From NCBI RefSeq assembly GCF_004664715.2, contig NC_051083.1, positions 98,671,661 to 98,735,660 on the forward strand: a stretch of DNA of 64,000 nucleotides. Direction: 5' to 3'. Made by a program: the position numbers and the translations under genes. Under the pieces are notes generated by a model. That model worked only from the letters and a program-made list of their open reading frames with translations. It searched no databases and was not told the DNA's origin. The DNA is from Peromyscus leucopus (taxonomy: Eukaryota; Chordata; Mammalia; Rodentia; Cricetidae). Positions 1 to 11,184 of this stretch are shown here, one piece after another; the first letter of the stretch is position 1, and each line of letters starts with the position of its first letter.

Positions 1-845
1 ATGAGCCATAAATGTAAAAATAATTGAATAAAGGATGGTTCTTGGAGAGTTTAGAGATGAATTCTAAATCATTAACAAATAAAGAGGCAATGACCTGTGA
101 ATCCTGCCCTGGGTTGTGCATAAAAGGTTAGCTGAAAGACCATGGATGAAATTGCTTCTGAAAATCTCTTAAATAGTATCCCAGCTTTTTCCTTGTTGTC
201 CCTGAAATTTTTATTCAATCTTCTCTACTCTGAGTGATTAAAATGATTGGGGAAATCTTAGAGTAGTAGACAGTTTAACTTTGTTAACCATTTTGCTAAA
301 CATGACTTGTCTTCAGTTAATTGCTTGACCAAGTGTTAAATCAAAAAGAGGCTAGGAGACATGAGATGAGGAGAGCAAAAGATGAAATTATGCATGTGTT
401 CATTTGTAGACAATGCTAAGCATTGTCACCCCTTCATCTATACCAATTTGCCTAAGGAATTTGCTACTCAGAATCATAAGCATAGTAAAAAAATAAAATA
501 CTACTACATGTTATTATATATGTCCTATAAAAACACTTCTTAGGTAAGGTAGATTAATGACCAGAGAAGTCATTGGGCAAAGACCAGCTCAGGTAAATGC
601 TAATAGCACATTTTGACTTATATATTTTTGGGATGCAAGAAAACAATGTATAAGTAGAAATGACACAAAGTGGAAATGCACTTAACTGAAAAAAAACTTG
701 GAGCAGGATAAGTGTAAATTCAAAGTAAGGGTAAATGTTGATTGGATTCACATAACCTCAGATTAGGGCCTTCACAACACTAGAGATTGCTTTATATAAG
801 CTGAGAAAGCAAATGAACCCTGTATTTGCAAACTACTTTAGATAT
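1..845. other. AT-rich non-coding sequence, nothing recognised
   Basis: No repeat family, RNA gene or plausible exon is recognised. Open frames are short and lack any familiar domain. The stretch ends where a reversed MaLR LTR starts. Confidence 0.6.
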
Positions 846-1200
846 TGTCTTAGTTAGGATGTCTATTGCTGTGAAGAGACACCAAGACCACTGCGCACTT
901 ACAAAGGAGAACAGTTAACTGGGGCTGGCTTGCAGGTTCAGAGGTTTAATTCCAGGATTGTCATGGTGGGATATGGCAGTGTACAGGCAGACATGGTGCT
1001 GGAGAAGGAGCTGAGAGTTCTACATCTTGATTTGCAGGCAGCAGAAGTAATTGGTACCACACTGGGTGTAACTTGAGCATATGAGATCTGAAAGCCTGCC
1101 TCCACAGTGACACACTTCCTATAACAATGACACAGCTACTTCAATAAGGCCACACATCTTAATAGTGCCACTCCCTGTGGGCCAAGCATTCAAACCACCA
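846..1200 (-). mobile_element. Rodent MaLR-type solo LTR
   Basis: The plus strand starts with TGTCTTAGTTAGG and ends in CAAACCACCA, so the element reads TGGTGGTTTG...CTAAGACA on the minus strand. At least six closely similar copies lie in this window. The TG...CA ends and about 350 bp length fit a non-autonomous ERVL-MaLR LTR. The flanks (GATAT / GAGAT) are only an imperfect 5-bp duplication. The family call rests on the copy at 29629, which abuts MaLR-like internal sequence. Confidence 0.7.
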
Positions 1201-1244
1201 GAGATATCAAGAACTCTAAAGCTTTATCAGAGTCTACACATAAC

Positions 1245-1427
1245 ATAAAAGGAATTAGAGATGGTAGACATTTTGGACAGCCAGGCAGACTTGGATAAAA
1301 TCGAGACCTTGCCTTGGAGGAGGTGGGAATTGGGGGTGGATTGGGGGGAATGCTGGGGGGTGGGAGGAGGGAGGACAGGGGAATCTGAAGCTGATATGTA
1401 AAATTAAATTAAATTAAAAAAGAAAAT
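1245..1427 (+). mobile_element. L1 3' end, severely 5' truncated
   Basis: A purine and G-rich run (GGGGGTGGATTGGGGGG region) leads into GATATGTAAAATTAAATTAAATTAAAAAAG. This is the usual end of rodent L1 3' UTRs: a polypurine tract, then TATGTAAAAT and an A-rich tail. Only about 180 bp is present. The G-runs could form a G-quadruplex, a known property of L1 3' UTRs. Confidence 0.7.
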
Positions 1428-2231
1428 TTGTTTTGTAGGTGATCTTCCTCCTCCTCCTTCCTCCTCCTCCTTCTTTTTCTTCTTCCTATTACTATTCTTA
1501 TTTTACATCCCAACCACAGTTTCACCTCCCTCCTCTTCTCCTAGTTTGTCTCCCATACCTTCCCACATCCCCCATCCAGTCTTCCTCCATTTCTGTTCAG
1601 TAAAGGGCAAGCCTCCCATGGATTCAAACAAACATGGCATATCAAGTTGCAGTATACTAGGTTCCTCTCCTCAGTTTAAAGCTGGACAAGGCAACCCAAT
1701 TTGAATAATAGGGTCCCAAAAGCTGGAAAAAGAGTCAGAGACAGCCCCTGCTCCCACTGTTAGGAGTCCCACGAGAAGACCAAGCTACATAACTGTCACA
1801 TATATGCAGAGTGCCTAGGTCAGACCCATGCAGGATCGCTGGTTATCAGTTCAGTCTCTGTGAGCCCCTGTGAGCCCAGGTTAGTTGATTCTGTAGTTTT
1901 TCTAGTGGTATCCTTGAACTCTCTTTCTTCTACAATCCTTCTCCCCCTTCTGCAAGATTCCCCAAGCTCTGCCTAATATTTGGCTGTGACTCTCTGCATC
2001 TGTTTTCATCAGTTATTGGAAGAATCCTTTCTGATGACAATTGAGCTAGGCACCAATCTTTGAATATGGCAGAACATCATTAGACATTACATTGACATTT
2101 TTTTGACAGTCATATTTGGTTCTTTCCTAGGCCTTGGGATATCCAGCCTTTTGGTCCTGGCTCTCTGGGAAATTTCAGGGGTGGGCTTCCTCTCATGGCA
2201 TGTGTCTCAGAATGAACCAGTCATTGGTTGG

Positions 2232-2760
2232 TGTGGTAATTTGAATGTAATTGTCCCCCATAATCTCATAGGGAGTAGCACTATTAGGAGGTGTTGCTTT
2301 GTTGGAGTGGGTATGTCTTTGTTGGAGGAAGTGTATCACTGTGGATACACTTTCAGGGGTGGGCTTTGGTGTTTACTATGCTCAGGATACTGCCTAGTGT
2401 CTCAGTTCACTTCCTGTTGCCTTTTAATTGAGATGTAGCCAGCACCATGTGTGCCTGCATGCCACCATGTTCCGCACCATGATAATGGACTAAACATCTG
2501 AAAATATAAGCCACTTCAATGAATGTTTTCCTTTATAAGAGTTGCTGTGGCCAGGCGATGGTGGTGCATGCCTTTAATCCCAGCACTCGGGAGGCAGAGG
2601 CAGGAGGATCTCTGTGAGTTCAAGTCCAGCCTGGTCTACAGAGAGAGATCCAGGAAAGGTGCAAAGGTACACAGAAAAACCCTGTCTTGAAAAACCAATA
2701 TATATATATTTGCTGTGGTCATGGTGTCTCTTCATAGCAATAGAAATCCTAACTAAGACA
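2232..2760 (+). mobile_element. MaLR-type solo LTR carrying a nested B1
   Basis: The element begins TGTGGTAATTTGAATG and ends CCTAACTAAGACA. GTTGG at 2227-2231 is repeated at 2761-2765, a 5-bp target duplication as expected for ERVL/MaLR integration. It lies inside the reversed L1. About 159 bp of its length is a later B1 insertion, so the LTR proper is about 360 bp. Confidence 0.75.
2551..2709 (+). mobile_element. B1 SINE nested in a MaLR LTR
   Basis: Starts CCAGGCGATGGTGGTGCATG, contains CCTTTAATCCCAGCACTCGG and ends in an AT-rich tail. The 9-bp target TTGCTGTGG occurs at 2542-2550 and 2710-2718. B1 is a 7SL-derived SINE mobilised by L1. Order of events: L1, then MaLR LTR, then B1. Confidence 0.88.
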
Positions 2761-3993
2761 GTTGGCCACTCCCACAATTTCTGTGCCACCTTTACCCCAG
2801 CACATCTTGTAGGCAGGAAAAATTGTAGGTCGAAGGTTATGTATGTCGGTTGGTATCCTAATCTCTCCACTGCAAGTCTTGTCTGGTTATAGATTTTTAG
2901 TTCAGTCTCCTTATCCTCATTGCTAGGAGTCTTAGCTAGGGTCACCTTTGTAGATTCCTGGGAGTTTCCATTACACTAGATTTCTACCTTACTCCAAAAT
3001 GCCCACCTTTTCCAGTCATCTCCTCCAGTACTCTCTCCCTCTATGCTCCATCACCTGGTCCCTTCATGATTAATAGATTTCATAAAGATATTTTTACATC
3101 AGGGTTTCATGGACTTTGAACATAGTCACTAGCCCTGATATCCCCCTCTTTTCTTTCCTACTCCTTATAGCCCTCTTCATTATTCCAGATGATTTTGCTT
3201 GTTCTTTAATGACATATATACATAAAATATTTTATGTGTCAATATAAAATCTAGGATCAACAAACAATAGATAACACAAGATATTTGTCTTTCTGAATCT
3301 GGTCTGTTGTGCTTAATGTGGTCTCCAGTCACAAGTACTTTCCTGAAAACACAATTTTGATATTTATGGCTGAATAAATTTCCATCATGTTTATTACCAC
3401 ATTGTCTTTATCCATTCATCTGTTCCTATATCTATATATCTTCTTACACCAAATTTCAGGAAGTTATTTATGTATGCATTCATCCTTGTTAAAAGTGCAT
3501 TTTAATTAAAATATTTACATCATTTCCCTCTTCTCTTTCCTTCCTCAAACTCCTCCTATGTTCTCCACTTCTAACCACTCCCAGGTCTCCCATTAATCTT
3601 CCTCAAATTCATGGACTCTTTTCCCATGATTATTGTTGTTACATATATATCTATATAACTAAAACTTGCTGAGACTATTTAGTGTTGCTTGTATGTACTT
3701 GATGTCACGACCAGGCATTTGGTATTATATAATTAATTAGGGGCTCATATCTAGAGAAGACTGGTGTCCCTCTTTCTTGACATAACAAATGAAGTTCTAA
3801 AATAATCCCTCCTTGTAGTCCAGCTTTTTCTTTTGTTTTCTAGCTGTGGTTTTCCTATACTTACTGCCTTGGAATATAAGGGAGAAGTAAGAAAACTGTT
3901 AAAGAACATAAAATCATGTTCCTTAGGATATAACTGCATTCTGGTGAAACATAAACACTAATAGTAAGGTTTTAGTACACAGTGCTTTGTATT

Positions 3994-4153
3994 TTTTTTT
4001 ATTAAGAGATTTTTCTGTCCTCCCTCCTCCAGCTCCCCAGGGTTCCCCCCAACCCACGCCCTATTCCCACCTCCTCCAAGGCAAAGGTCTCCCATGGTAC
4101 ATTAGTTGAGGCAGGTCCTCCCTGCGCCAATGCTGCACAGTGTCCCACCATAG
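3994..4153 (-). mobile_element. Truncated L1 3' end
   Basis: A T-run (reversed poly(A)) is followed by pyrimidine-rich sequence with CTCCCCAGGGTTCCCCCC and CCCACCTCCTCCAAGG, matching the start of the reversed L1 at 15950-16804. A 10-bp flank duplication, GCTTTGTATT at 3984-3993 and GCATTGTATT at 4154-4163, has one mismatch. Confidence 0.7.
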
Positions 4154-4163
4154 GCATTGTATT

Positions 4164-6913
4164 CTTAAGAATTAGACAGCTGAAGTAGTATTAATAAAAG
4201 GAGACATTAATATCTGTAAAATCCAATATGTGACTATTATTAGTGTATAAATGATTTGTCACACCTTGGACCTTTGCCTGTGTTTAGACTGTGTATATTT
4301 GGCATAAAGGAAACAATTATTGAAACAGTCACATCTTGTCTGTCAGTCCAGTGTTGTAGCTCCCAGGGTTCACAGATGGGCAACTCTATTGTTTACTTTT
4401 CTCTCCCAGTAACCTAGCACCATGAAAGCTAAGTAAAGTGTTTGATTTCTCATGTGCTGTGACCAAATTTTTTGGTGTCTTCAGGGACAGGGTATTACTA
4501 TCAAGTTGTGGATTGTAATCAAGGCAAAGATAATAGTCTGTACTAGTTTGGGCCTTTTGGTACTTTCTTAACCAAAAGCATATAGGTAGGCATCTCATAT
4601 CTAGAGCTTGGACACTTACTAATTCATGGCTTGTGTGTGGGGGGGACTCTCATCCATCAGTGCAGGGAACCAGAGTGGCATTTTTGAAACAATATATTCA
4701 AGTTTGCATTCTCAAAACTGTAATCCAAAGAGATCTAGAAGAGATGTAAAGCATTCAGAACAAAAAGGTCAGTGTGAGCAGGCCTCAGAGTACGAGCTAA
4801 AAAGGCGAAATGTCAGGTAAACAGTTTATCTTTTTAATTTAGTAAATTTGATGATGCTCTAGATCTGTTTATAGACCAATTAAATACAGAAGTCTGTGAC
4901 TTGGCCTGCAAAAAACTACTGAGACTTAATTTAAGGAATGCTGTGATTCAGTGTTATAATAAACTGCACTATCAAAGCTCTCATAATGCAGCATGATATG
5001 AATTCTGGTCAGCAATCAAAGGGCTACCAAATACATTTCAACTTTTTATTTATTTTTAAATCAGCATGCAAAGCAATATATTTCATTACAGCGTTTTCAT
5101 GCATACTTCATTTTGCTGATGATCCTTCCTCTCTCCTCTCTCTCATCCCATTACCACCTTCCTGCGCTGTAGGAAATATCAATTTAAAATGGGTCAAATA
5201 ACTTGGTTTAAAAGTTAAAATGTGGAACCTTCTGAGAGAAAAAAAGTCAAGGCAAAGGCTTAAGTAAGAGCTCTCTGAATAGGACGCCAATAGCACGGGA
5301 GATAAACCTAAGAGTTGACATGAAATTCAAAAGCTTCAGTATAGCAAAGGAAACTGTGAGCAGTGTAGATGGAGAATCTTTGCAATCTATGCTTCAGCCT
5401 GGGTCTTAATATTGAGATTGTACAAAGAACTGTAAAAATTAAACACCAAAAAATTCTCTGCCAAACTTCCAGCAATCAATATGCAAGCTAATAAACTGAA
5501 CGGATAGTTCTCAAAAGAAGAAACACAACAACCAATGAATAGTTTAAAAAAAACTGTTCAATATCTACATAATTTTGAATTTTACAGATTCTAAAAGATC
5601 GCTTGTAGATAACCTATTTTTTTTTCTCCTCCTCATTGTCCGGCATCAAAACCCTGAGATTTGTAAATTTAAAAGCAACTGAGAGAAGAGAAGGACTTTT
5701 ATTTTTAGAAGAAGGCACTGGCGAGCGACAACAAAGCATTTACCAGGGCCACCCTGCAGGATCTTTTAACAACATTGTCAGGTAGGAAAGAAGCTAAAAG
5801 GCAGCTTGCAATGACTTGGCCCCTGCAAAGGATAGGAGTGAAGAACTACGGTAGAATTGTAGAAACAAGCATGTTAACGGTAGATGCTAGTCTACAGTTT
5901 CAGTCCACGATTCACAACCAGCAAGTACATGAGTGATAATTCACGTTTTCTATGTGTTTGAATCATAAAATCCTTTACAAGTATGTAACTGCAAATGTGC
6001 AATAGTGTGTCACCAGCATCCTTTGTTTCCTGGCATTTTATTGGACAACAAATGGTCCAATATTTGTAAACAAACAATGCACTAAACGTGCCTTTTTTCT
6101 TTGAAAGACTCTTACAATAACATTATTAAGCATCCCAGAGGCAGTTTACTCTGTTTAACTTGAGAACAGAATTGAGATAAAATATTTTGCCCTCATTATT
6201 GTAAGAACATTTTTCCTGATTTTTTACTATAAGAAAATTGAGAATAATAGCTTTTGCAAGCCATAAGAATACACAAGGGCTTATCCTTGTAAGACCTCTA
6301 TTTCATTTCTTTATCTGGTAAGGTTTATGCTTTACATTTGTTGACATTTTATTTGCATACCTCTTCATGGGGAAAGACAGTGCATTTTTAAACAGTACCT
6401 TTTCTCTTTAAAACCAGACTGAAAATCCTCTCACTGGTAAGTGACAATGAAAAGTATATTGCAGTATGCAACAGCTTCACAATGTTCTCACTATGGCGAA
6501 GGTAATAAAGAACGATTTTGTATAGCTATTTCTATCTAATTAAGTTTCATCATGCTCTGGAAAAATGTCTACACAGCTTTGGCACTTAGCCTGAAAAGCT
6601 CACTAAACAGTAACTAGTGCCAATAAAATTAAACTTCTTGTCTGAGGAACACATATGTGGAGCTCATATCTTGGAAAATTGCATAGCTTTGTTTACAAGA
6701 GCCCATTACTTTGTAGCAGTTTACCATGGAATTTACCAAGGGTTCTGAAACAACTAAATTGAGCATTTCTGCACAAAAGTTAATTAATGAATATATTTAT
6801 GTACTTTTTTTAAAGCAAAAGCAGTATCTTATTTAAAATTTAGAAGGCTAATATTGATATTTCATTCTATTAGAAATAGAATATAAAAAAGGGTGATATT
6901 TTCTTTGGAGAAT
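4164..6913. other. Unique AT-rich sequence without recognisable repeats
   Basis: No SINE, LINE or LTR signature and no coding exon seen. Between about 5580 and 6840 the sequence is complex and non-repetitive, unlike most of the window. It could hold conserved non-coding DNA, but nothing in one sequence alone shows this. Confidence 0.5.
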
Positions 6914-6929
6914 TATTGAAAACTTTTCT

Positions 6930-7096
6930 TTTTTTTTTTTTTTTTTGGTTTTTTTTCGAGACAGGGTTTCTCTGTATAGCTTTGTGCCTTTCCTGGAACT
7001 CACTTTGGAGACCAGGCTGGCCTCGAACTCACAGAGATCCGCCTGCCTCTGCCTCCCGAGTGCTGGGATTAAAGGCGTGCGCCACCACCGCCTGGC
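6930..7096 (-). mobile_element. B1 SINE, young-looking
   Basis: A long T-run is followed by GAGACAGGGTTTCTCTGTAT, the accented GCTGGGATTAAAGGCGTGCG segment and CCACCGCCTGGC, the reverse of a full B1. The 16-bp target TATTGAAAACTTTTCT is perfectly repeated at 6914-6929 and 7097-7112. CpGs are well preserved, suggesting a recent insertion. Confidence 0.93.
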
Positions 7097-7393
7097 TATT
7101 GAAAACTTTTCTAAACTCACTAAATTTTGTTATGTTTGGGCATAATTTAAAAGGCATATTGTCATGAAGATCTCTAGAACTTAGTTTTTGTATTAAAATT
7201 GTTTTTTATTCTTGAGAATTTCATATATGTACACAATTAAATATTATCATATGTACCTCATATTTCCCCTTTAAATGTCCCCAACACCTCAACACATCTC
7301 TATCCCACTTTCATGTCTTTCATATATATACTCTGTGTCCAGTATGTGCATTGCTGGGAAAGCATCTACTGGACCACAGACATCCTATCAGTG

Positions 7394-7544
7394 TTTTATT
7401 TCTTTGAGACAGGGTTTTTCTGTGTAATAGCCATGGCTGTCCTGGAACTCACTCTGTAGACCAGGCTGGCCTCGAACTCACATAGATCTGCCTGCCTCTG
7501 TCTCCTGAGTGTTGGGATTAAAGGTTTGCACCATCATGTGCAGC
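7394..7544 (-). mobile_element. B1 SINE
   Basis: Contains TTTGAGACAGGGTTTTTCTG, CAGGCTGGCCTCGAACTCAC and GGGATTAAAGG in reverse B1 order. It is more diverged than the copy at 6930. Confidence 0.85.
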
Positions 7545-7899
7545 AAAATCTTTGTTTCTTAATATGTAAATTAGCTAACTAACTAATGAGCTGTTCATAC
7601 ATCATTAGCTTTGGTATTCCATCTCCTACTCTTTCTCGAAATCTATTCCCATCAATAACTCCCTCAGCTACAATCTCTTTCCCCTACTCAGATGGACACT
7701 TCCTTGGGTCCCCTAACAGCAATGCCCCAATGTCATCAAGAAACAGCCAGAAAGAGAACAATGTCAACTTACCCTACCAATAACAAGTCACCCAATAATA
7801 AAACAAAAGGTAGGAATGAAGGGACACTAGCCCACTGGAGCATGTAGCTCTGGTGGCTTTGTCCTTCTCCCCAATTCCCTCTGCCTTGCTAAAATTCAT

Positions 7900-8286
7900 T
7901 TGGTTACAGTCCTGAAGCTAGCCCCCAAGGTCTAGTCTCTTATTTGGCCAATCCCTCCTCCTCAGACTGACTACCAAGGTGCAGCTATAGAACTACAGAA
8001 ATCCAAATATCAAAAGCTCCCATTGGCTCATGTAATTAACATGCCCAATTAAAATTAAACACCTCATCCTAACACAGGATTTCCCCTTGTACCTTTATAA
8101 ACTGCTATTTTCCTATGTGCCAAGTCTGTCTCCCCTCTATCCCTGCTCCCTCTCCCTGGTTCTCTTCCTCCTTCTTCCTGTGTCCCGTCTTTGCTCCTTA
8201 TCCTTACCATCTTTTCTCTGGGACAAATAAATCTCCTTTGTGCGATAACTTGAGCTTGGGGGTCCTGAGCTAATACTTTCCCTTTC
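7900..8286 (+). mobile_element. Probable endogenous retrovirus LTR
   Basis: A CTTTATAAA TATA-like box near 8094 is followed about 130 bp later by GACAAATAAATCTCC, an AATAAA poly(A) signal, and then TTTGTGCG. This U3-R-U5 spacing is LTR-like, and the CCAATTAAA/CCAAT boxes upstream fit a U3. No target duplication was found and the ends are uncertain, so this is a tentative call. Confidence 0.45.
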
Positions 8287-8684
8287 AAGCACCATAATTC
8301 TACAATACTTTGATTAGTCCATCTTTTCTTTCTTATTGTAAATCTCTGACAACTATTGATGTTTTAATATTACTATAGTTTTGTTTTTCTTTAGCATGTT
8401 ATTTAACTGAGATCATAAAGTATACAGTTTATACTAATTTCTTTCTATTGATGCACAATATTTATACAGTTTAGGGGCTGTTTTATAATAGTTAATATAT
8501 CTACACAATGCAATATTATTCAGGGTAATATGCAATCCCATTCGTTCAAGCATTAATGTTTTTACATATTGGAAGTTTCATGCTTTTCTAGTTACTGTAA
8601 TATGTATTGATGAAATTTAGAGCATTTGTAGCTATTCTGAAATATAGAAATTTCAAACTATTCTGACTATTCTGTGATACATAT
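8287..8684. other. AT-rich sequence, nothing recognised
   Basis: No convincing repeat or gene. It could be very old L1-derived DNA, but that is not demonstrable here. Confidence 0.4.
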
Positions 8685-8812
8685 AGGTTTTTTTTTTTTT
8701 GAGACAGTGTCCTCACTACATATCCTTGGCTTGACTAGAACTCATTATGTAACCCACACAGTCTTGGAATTAATAGAGACCCACCTGTCTCGGCATCCTA
8801 AGATCTAGCTTA
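8685..8812 (-). mobile_element. Old, diverged B1 relic
   Basis: TTTTTTTTTTTTGAGACAG is followed by a degraded B1 order (GACTAGAACTCATTATGTA, CACCTGTCTCGGCATCC). Substitutions are dense, so this is a much older copy than 6930. Confidence 0.65.
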
Positions 8813-9261
8813 AATCACTTAGCAAAATGACTGCTGATCCAGAATTGTTACAAATAATGTCATTATTTTTATAGCCAAAGAGTGTTCTGTTGGATATATG
8901 TATGATATTTTCTCATTTTTAAATAATATTTCTCTATAGTGAGTATTAAGGTGCAATTTTATGTTCAAACAGAAATCATATGTATACAGTTGTACTTACA
9001 AGATAAGTAGTCTCAATAAAAAGCACAAATGATGACTTACATTAACAGGAAAAAGGTAAGAGCAAAATAAGAGCTATTTTAACTGGGATGACATGATGTC
9101 TAATTGTGGTTTTGCTCTGCATTTTCTTGTTGGTTAGAGATACTGAGGATTTTTTAAAATACACTCATTACAAATTTATACATCTTCTTTTAGAATTGTC
9201 TACTTAGAACTATATTAACTTTGGTCTTTTTATGTATGTGGAACTAAAAGTGAAAACAAAA

Positions 9262-9307
9262 ATAATATATATATATATATATATTATAATATGTATAGAT
9301 ATTCTAA

Positions 9308-9371
<64 letters not shown>
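9262..9371. repeat. (TA)n and (CA)n microsatellites
   Basis: An AT dinucleotide run near 9262-9290 is followed by an uninterrupted CA run at about 9315-9371. Such tracts are typically length-polymorphic. Confidence 0.95.
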
Positions 9372-9504
9372 GTTCATCATTTACTGCCACCCCCACATTT
9401 CTTGGTGATGTGCACACAAATTGCCTGGCCTCATTCAAATGTATATTCTGCTTAGTAATTTTAAGACCCTGTCTGAGATTCTGTATTTCTTTTTAAAATA
9501 CTTT

Positions 9505-9655
9505 TCTTTGCCAGTCATGGTGGGTATGCCTTTGAATCCAGCACTCAGGAGGCCAAAGTGGGTGGATGTTTGTGAGCTTGAGGTCAGTCTAGTCTACATA
9601 GTAGATTCCAGGACAATGAGAACTTCAAAGTGAGACCTTTTCTCAAAAATATTTT
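9505..9655 (+). mobile_element. Old B1-like SINE
   Basis: Reads CCAGTCATGGTGGGTATGCC, then ATCCAGCACTCAGGAGGCCA and a region similar to the B1 right part, ending TTTTCTCAAAAAT. It is diverged but in correct B1 order. Confidence 0.65.
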
Positions 9656-9659
9656 TATT

Positions 9660-10730
9660 AGTTCTTTGATAATTCCATGAGTTTGAGTATAATTACCCCT
9701 TCTCTCAATCTCTCCAAGATCTACCCCCCTTTCCCTATGGACACAATGATGTGCCCTTACAAAAACACCCCTGAAATCCAATTTCTGTTACTCATATTAG
9801 CTTTGATACTGCTGTCGATATGGGGAATGAATTGTGAGGTGTACCTTTCTGGACCCTGGACTAGACACAGACCACACCCAAACACCAATTTCCAAACAAA
9901 AAAAAAGAAACTTCCACTTGTACATAGTTTATGTATTAGGGATTATACTCTTAAAACTGACTCTCATTCTCCCAGCTACTATCAGTTGCCCATAGTTCCT
10001 TGGCTAGGGGTGGAACTTCATGCTCACATTCCATTTCCATGCTGGTATTTGGTCTGGCTGGAGTTTCTACAGGACTTCTGAATATTGTCATAACAGCTGT
10101 GAATTCACATTTTCAGCTGCTCTGCTATTACTTTGTAGTCTTTCACTGTCTCAGACTTTTATATTTTTCTGCCTCTTCTGCACTGTTATATGAGCCTTGT
10201 CAAAGGGGTGTGTGATTCCCCCATGGCCCTTTACTAATTTCCTGACCTCTTTCAATTATTCCAAAGGAAAGACCCATTTCTGAAAATTCAAAGCTAACAT
10301 CCCTAAATGAAAAGAAACATGGGATATTTTCCTTTTTGTGTCAGAGTTACCCATCTCAGAATGTGTGTTTCTAGATCCATTCATGCATTTACTTATAAAT
10401 TTCATAATTTTGGTTTTCCTTAATAACTCAATAATATTCCACTGTTTAAACATCCAACATTTTTTTTGTTATCCACTTATCAGTTGCTAGACATGTAGAC
10501 TGTTTCCATTTTTTGCTATTGTAACTACAGCAGCAATTGATATTGATGAGCAAGTACCTCTATAGTAAGATAGAGAGTACTTTGAGTATATGTTCAGGAA
10601 TGGTATATCAGAATCATGTAGTTATACTATTAGAGTTTTGAGGAAACTTCGTGTTGATTTCCTTAGTGGCTCCACTAGTTTCCACTTCCAGTAGCAGTGA
10701 ATATGCTTTTCCCTTTCCCTAAAGAGCTCT
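9660..10730 (-). mobile_element. L1 ORF2 C-terminal part, reversed and degraded
   Basis: The minus-strand frame at 10256-10453 encodes WNIIELLRKTKIMKFISKCM, resembling the conserved end of rodent L1 ORF2. The DNA to about 10700 keeps ORF2-like order. The part below 10240 is less certain and could be L1 3' UTR. It is not intact. Confidence 0.6.
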
Positions 10731-10734
10731 AGCA

Positions 10735-11180
10735 GGCCTGAGCATGGCAAACACAGGCCCAAGCATGGCAAACTTAGCACCAGCTAGGGGCAGGGCCTGT
10801 TCTCCCACTTTCATGTCCTCAGAGTCAGTTCTCCCACATCCACACCTTCAGGGCCAGCTCTACTGTGTTGCCTAGGAATGGTACAGGGGCCACTCTCCTG
10901 AGTGCTGCAGCTGATGAGGGCCAGGGACAACTCTTCTGCTCTTAATGATCTCAGGGCCAGATCTCTCACCTGCCTCAGGCATTTATGGGGGGAGGGGAGG
11001 AGGTGGTGGTGGTGGTGGGAGATTTTTCTCTTGCCTATGCCACCACATGACAGATGAGTAATGGGGACAACTCTGCTATGCTCATAATTTCAGGGTTGGC
11101 TCATCCACACTTCAACCAACAGGATTGGCGCTCTAGTGTGCTGCCCAGGCGAGGTACAGGGCCTGCTCTCATTAAGAGAC
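10735..11180. repeat. GC-richer reiterated block inside the L1 complex
   Basis: Short phrases recur: GGGCCAG followed by TCTC, ACTCTGCT/ACTCTTCTGCT, GCCCAGG/GCCTAGG and GGTACAGGG occur several times at roughly 100-130 bp spacing. It is flanked on both sides by reversed L1 ORF2. It could be L1 5' UTR monomers of a separate insertion or an unrelated satellite-like element. Includes a (GGT)n run near 11001-11020. Confidence 0.45.
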
Positions 11181-11184
11181 TTTT

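Larger units (their letters stand above)
1437..3760 (-). mobile_element. Old L1 3' part (ORF2 end and 3' UTR), reversed and interrupted
   Basis: Read on the minus strand, the segment matches the L1 3' UTR copy at 20040-20990: the same landmarks around AGGAGTCCTAACAG, the drinking of TGGCCAACCAATGA-type sequence and GGAAACTCCCAGGAATCT. The outer part (about 3000-3450 in window coordinates) resembles the end of ORF2. A MaLR LTR at 2232-2760 splits it, and the L1 resumes directly at 2761. There is no open reading frame of note. The boundary near 3760 is approximate. Confidence 0.6.

Noticed and set aside
2232..2760. hAT-type DNA transposon as the class of the ~350-bp elements
   Set aside because: hAT elements make 8-bp duplications and need terminal inverted repeats. 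These copies have TG...CA ends, 5-bp duplications and a MaLR-like internal region next to one copy.
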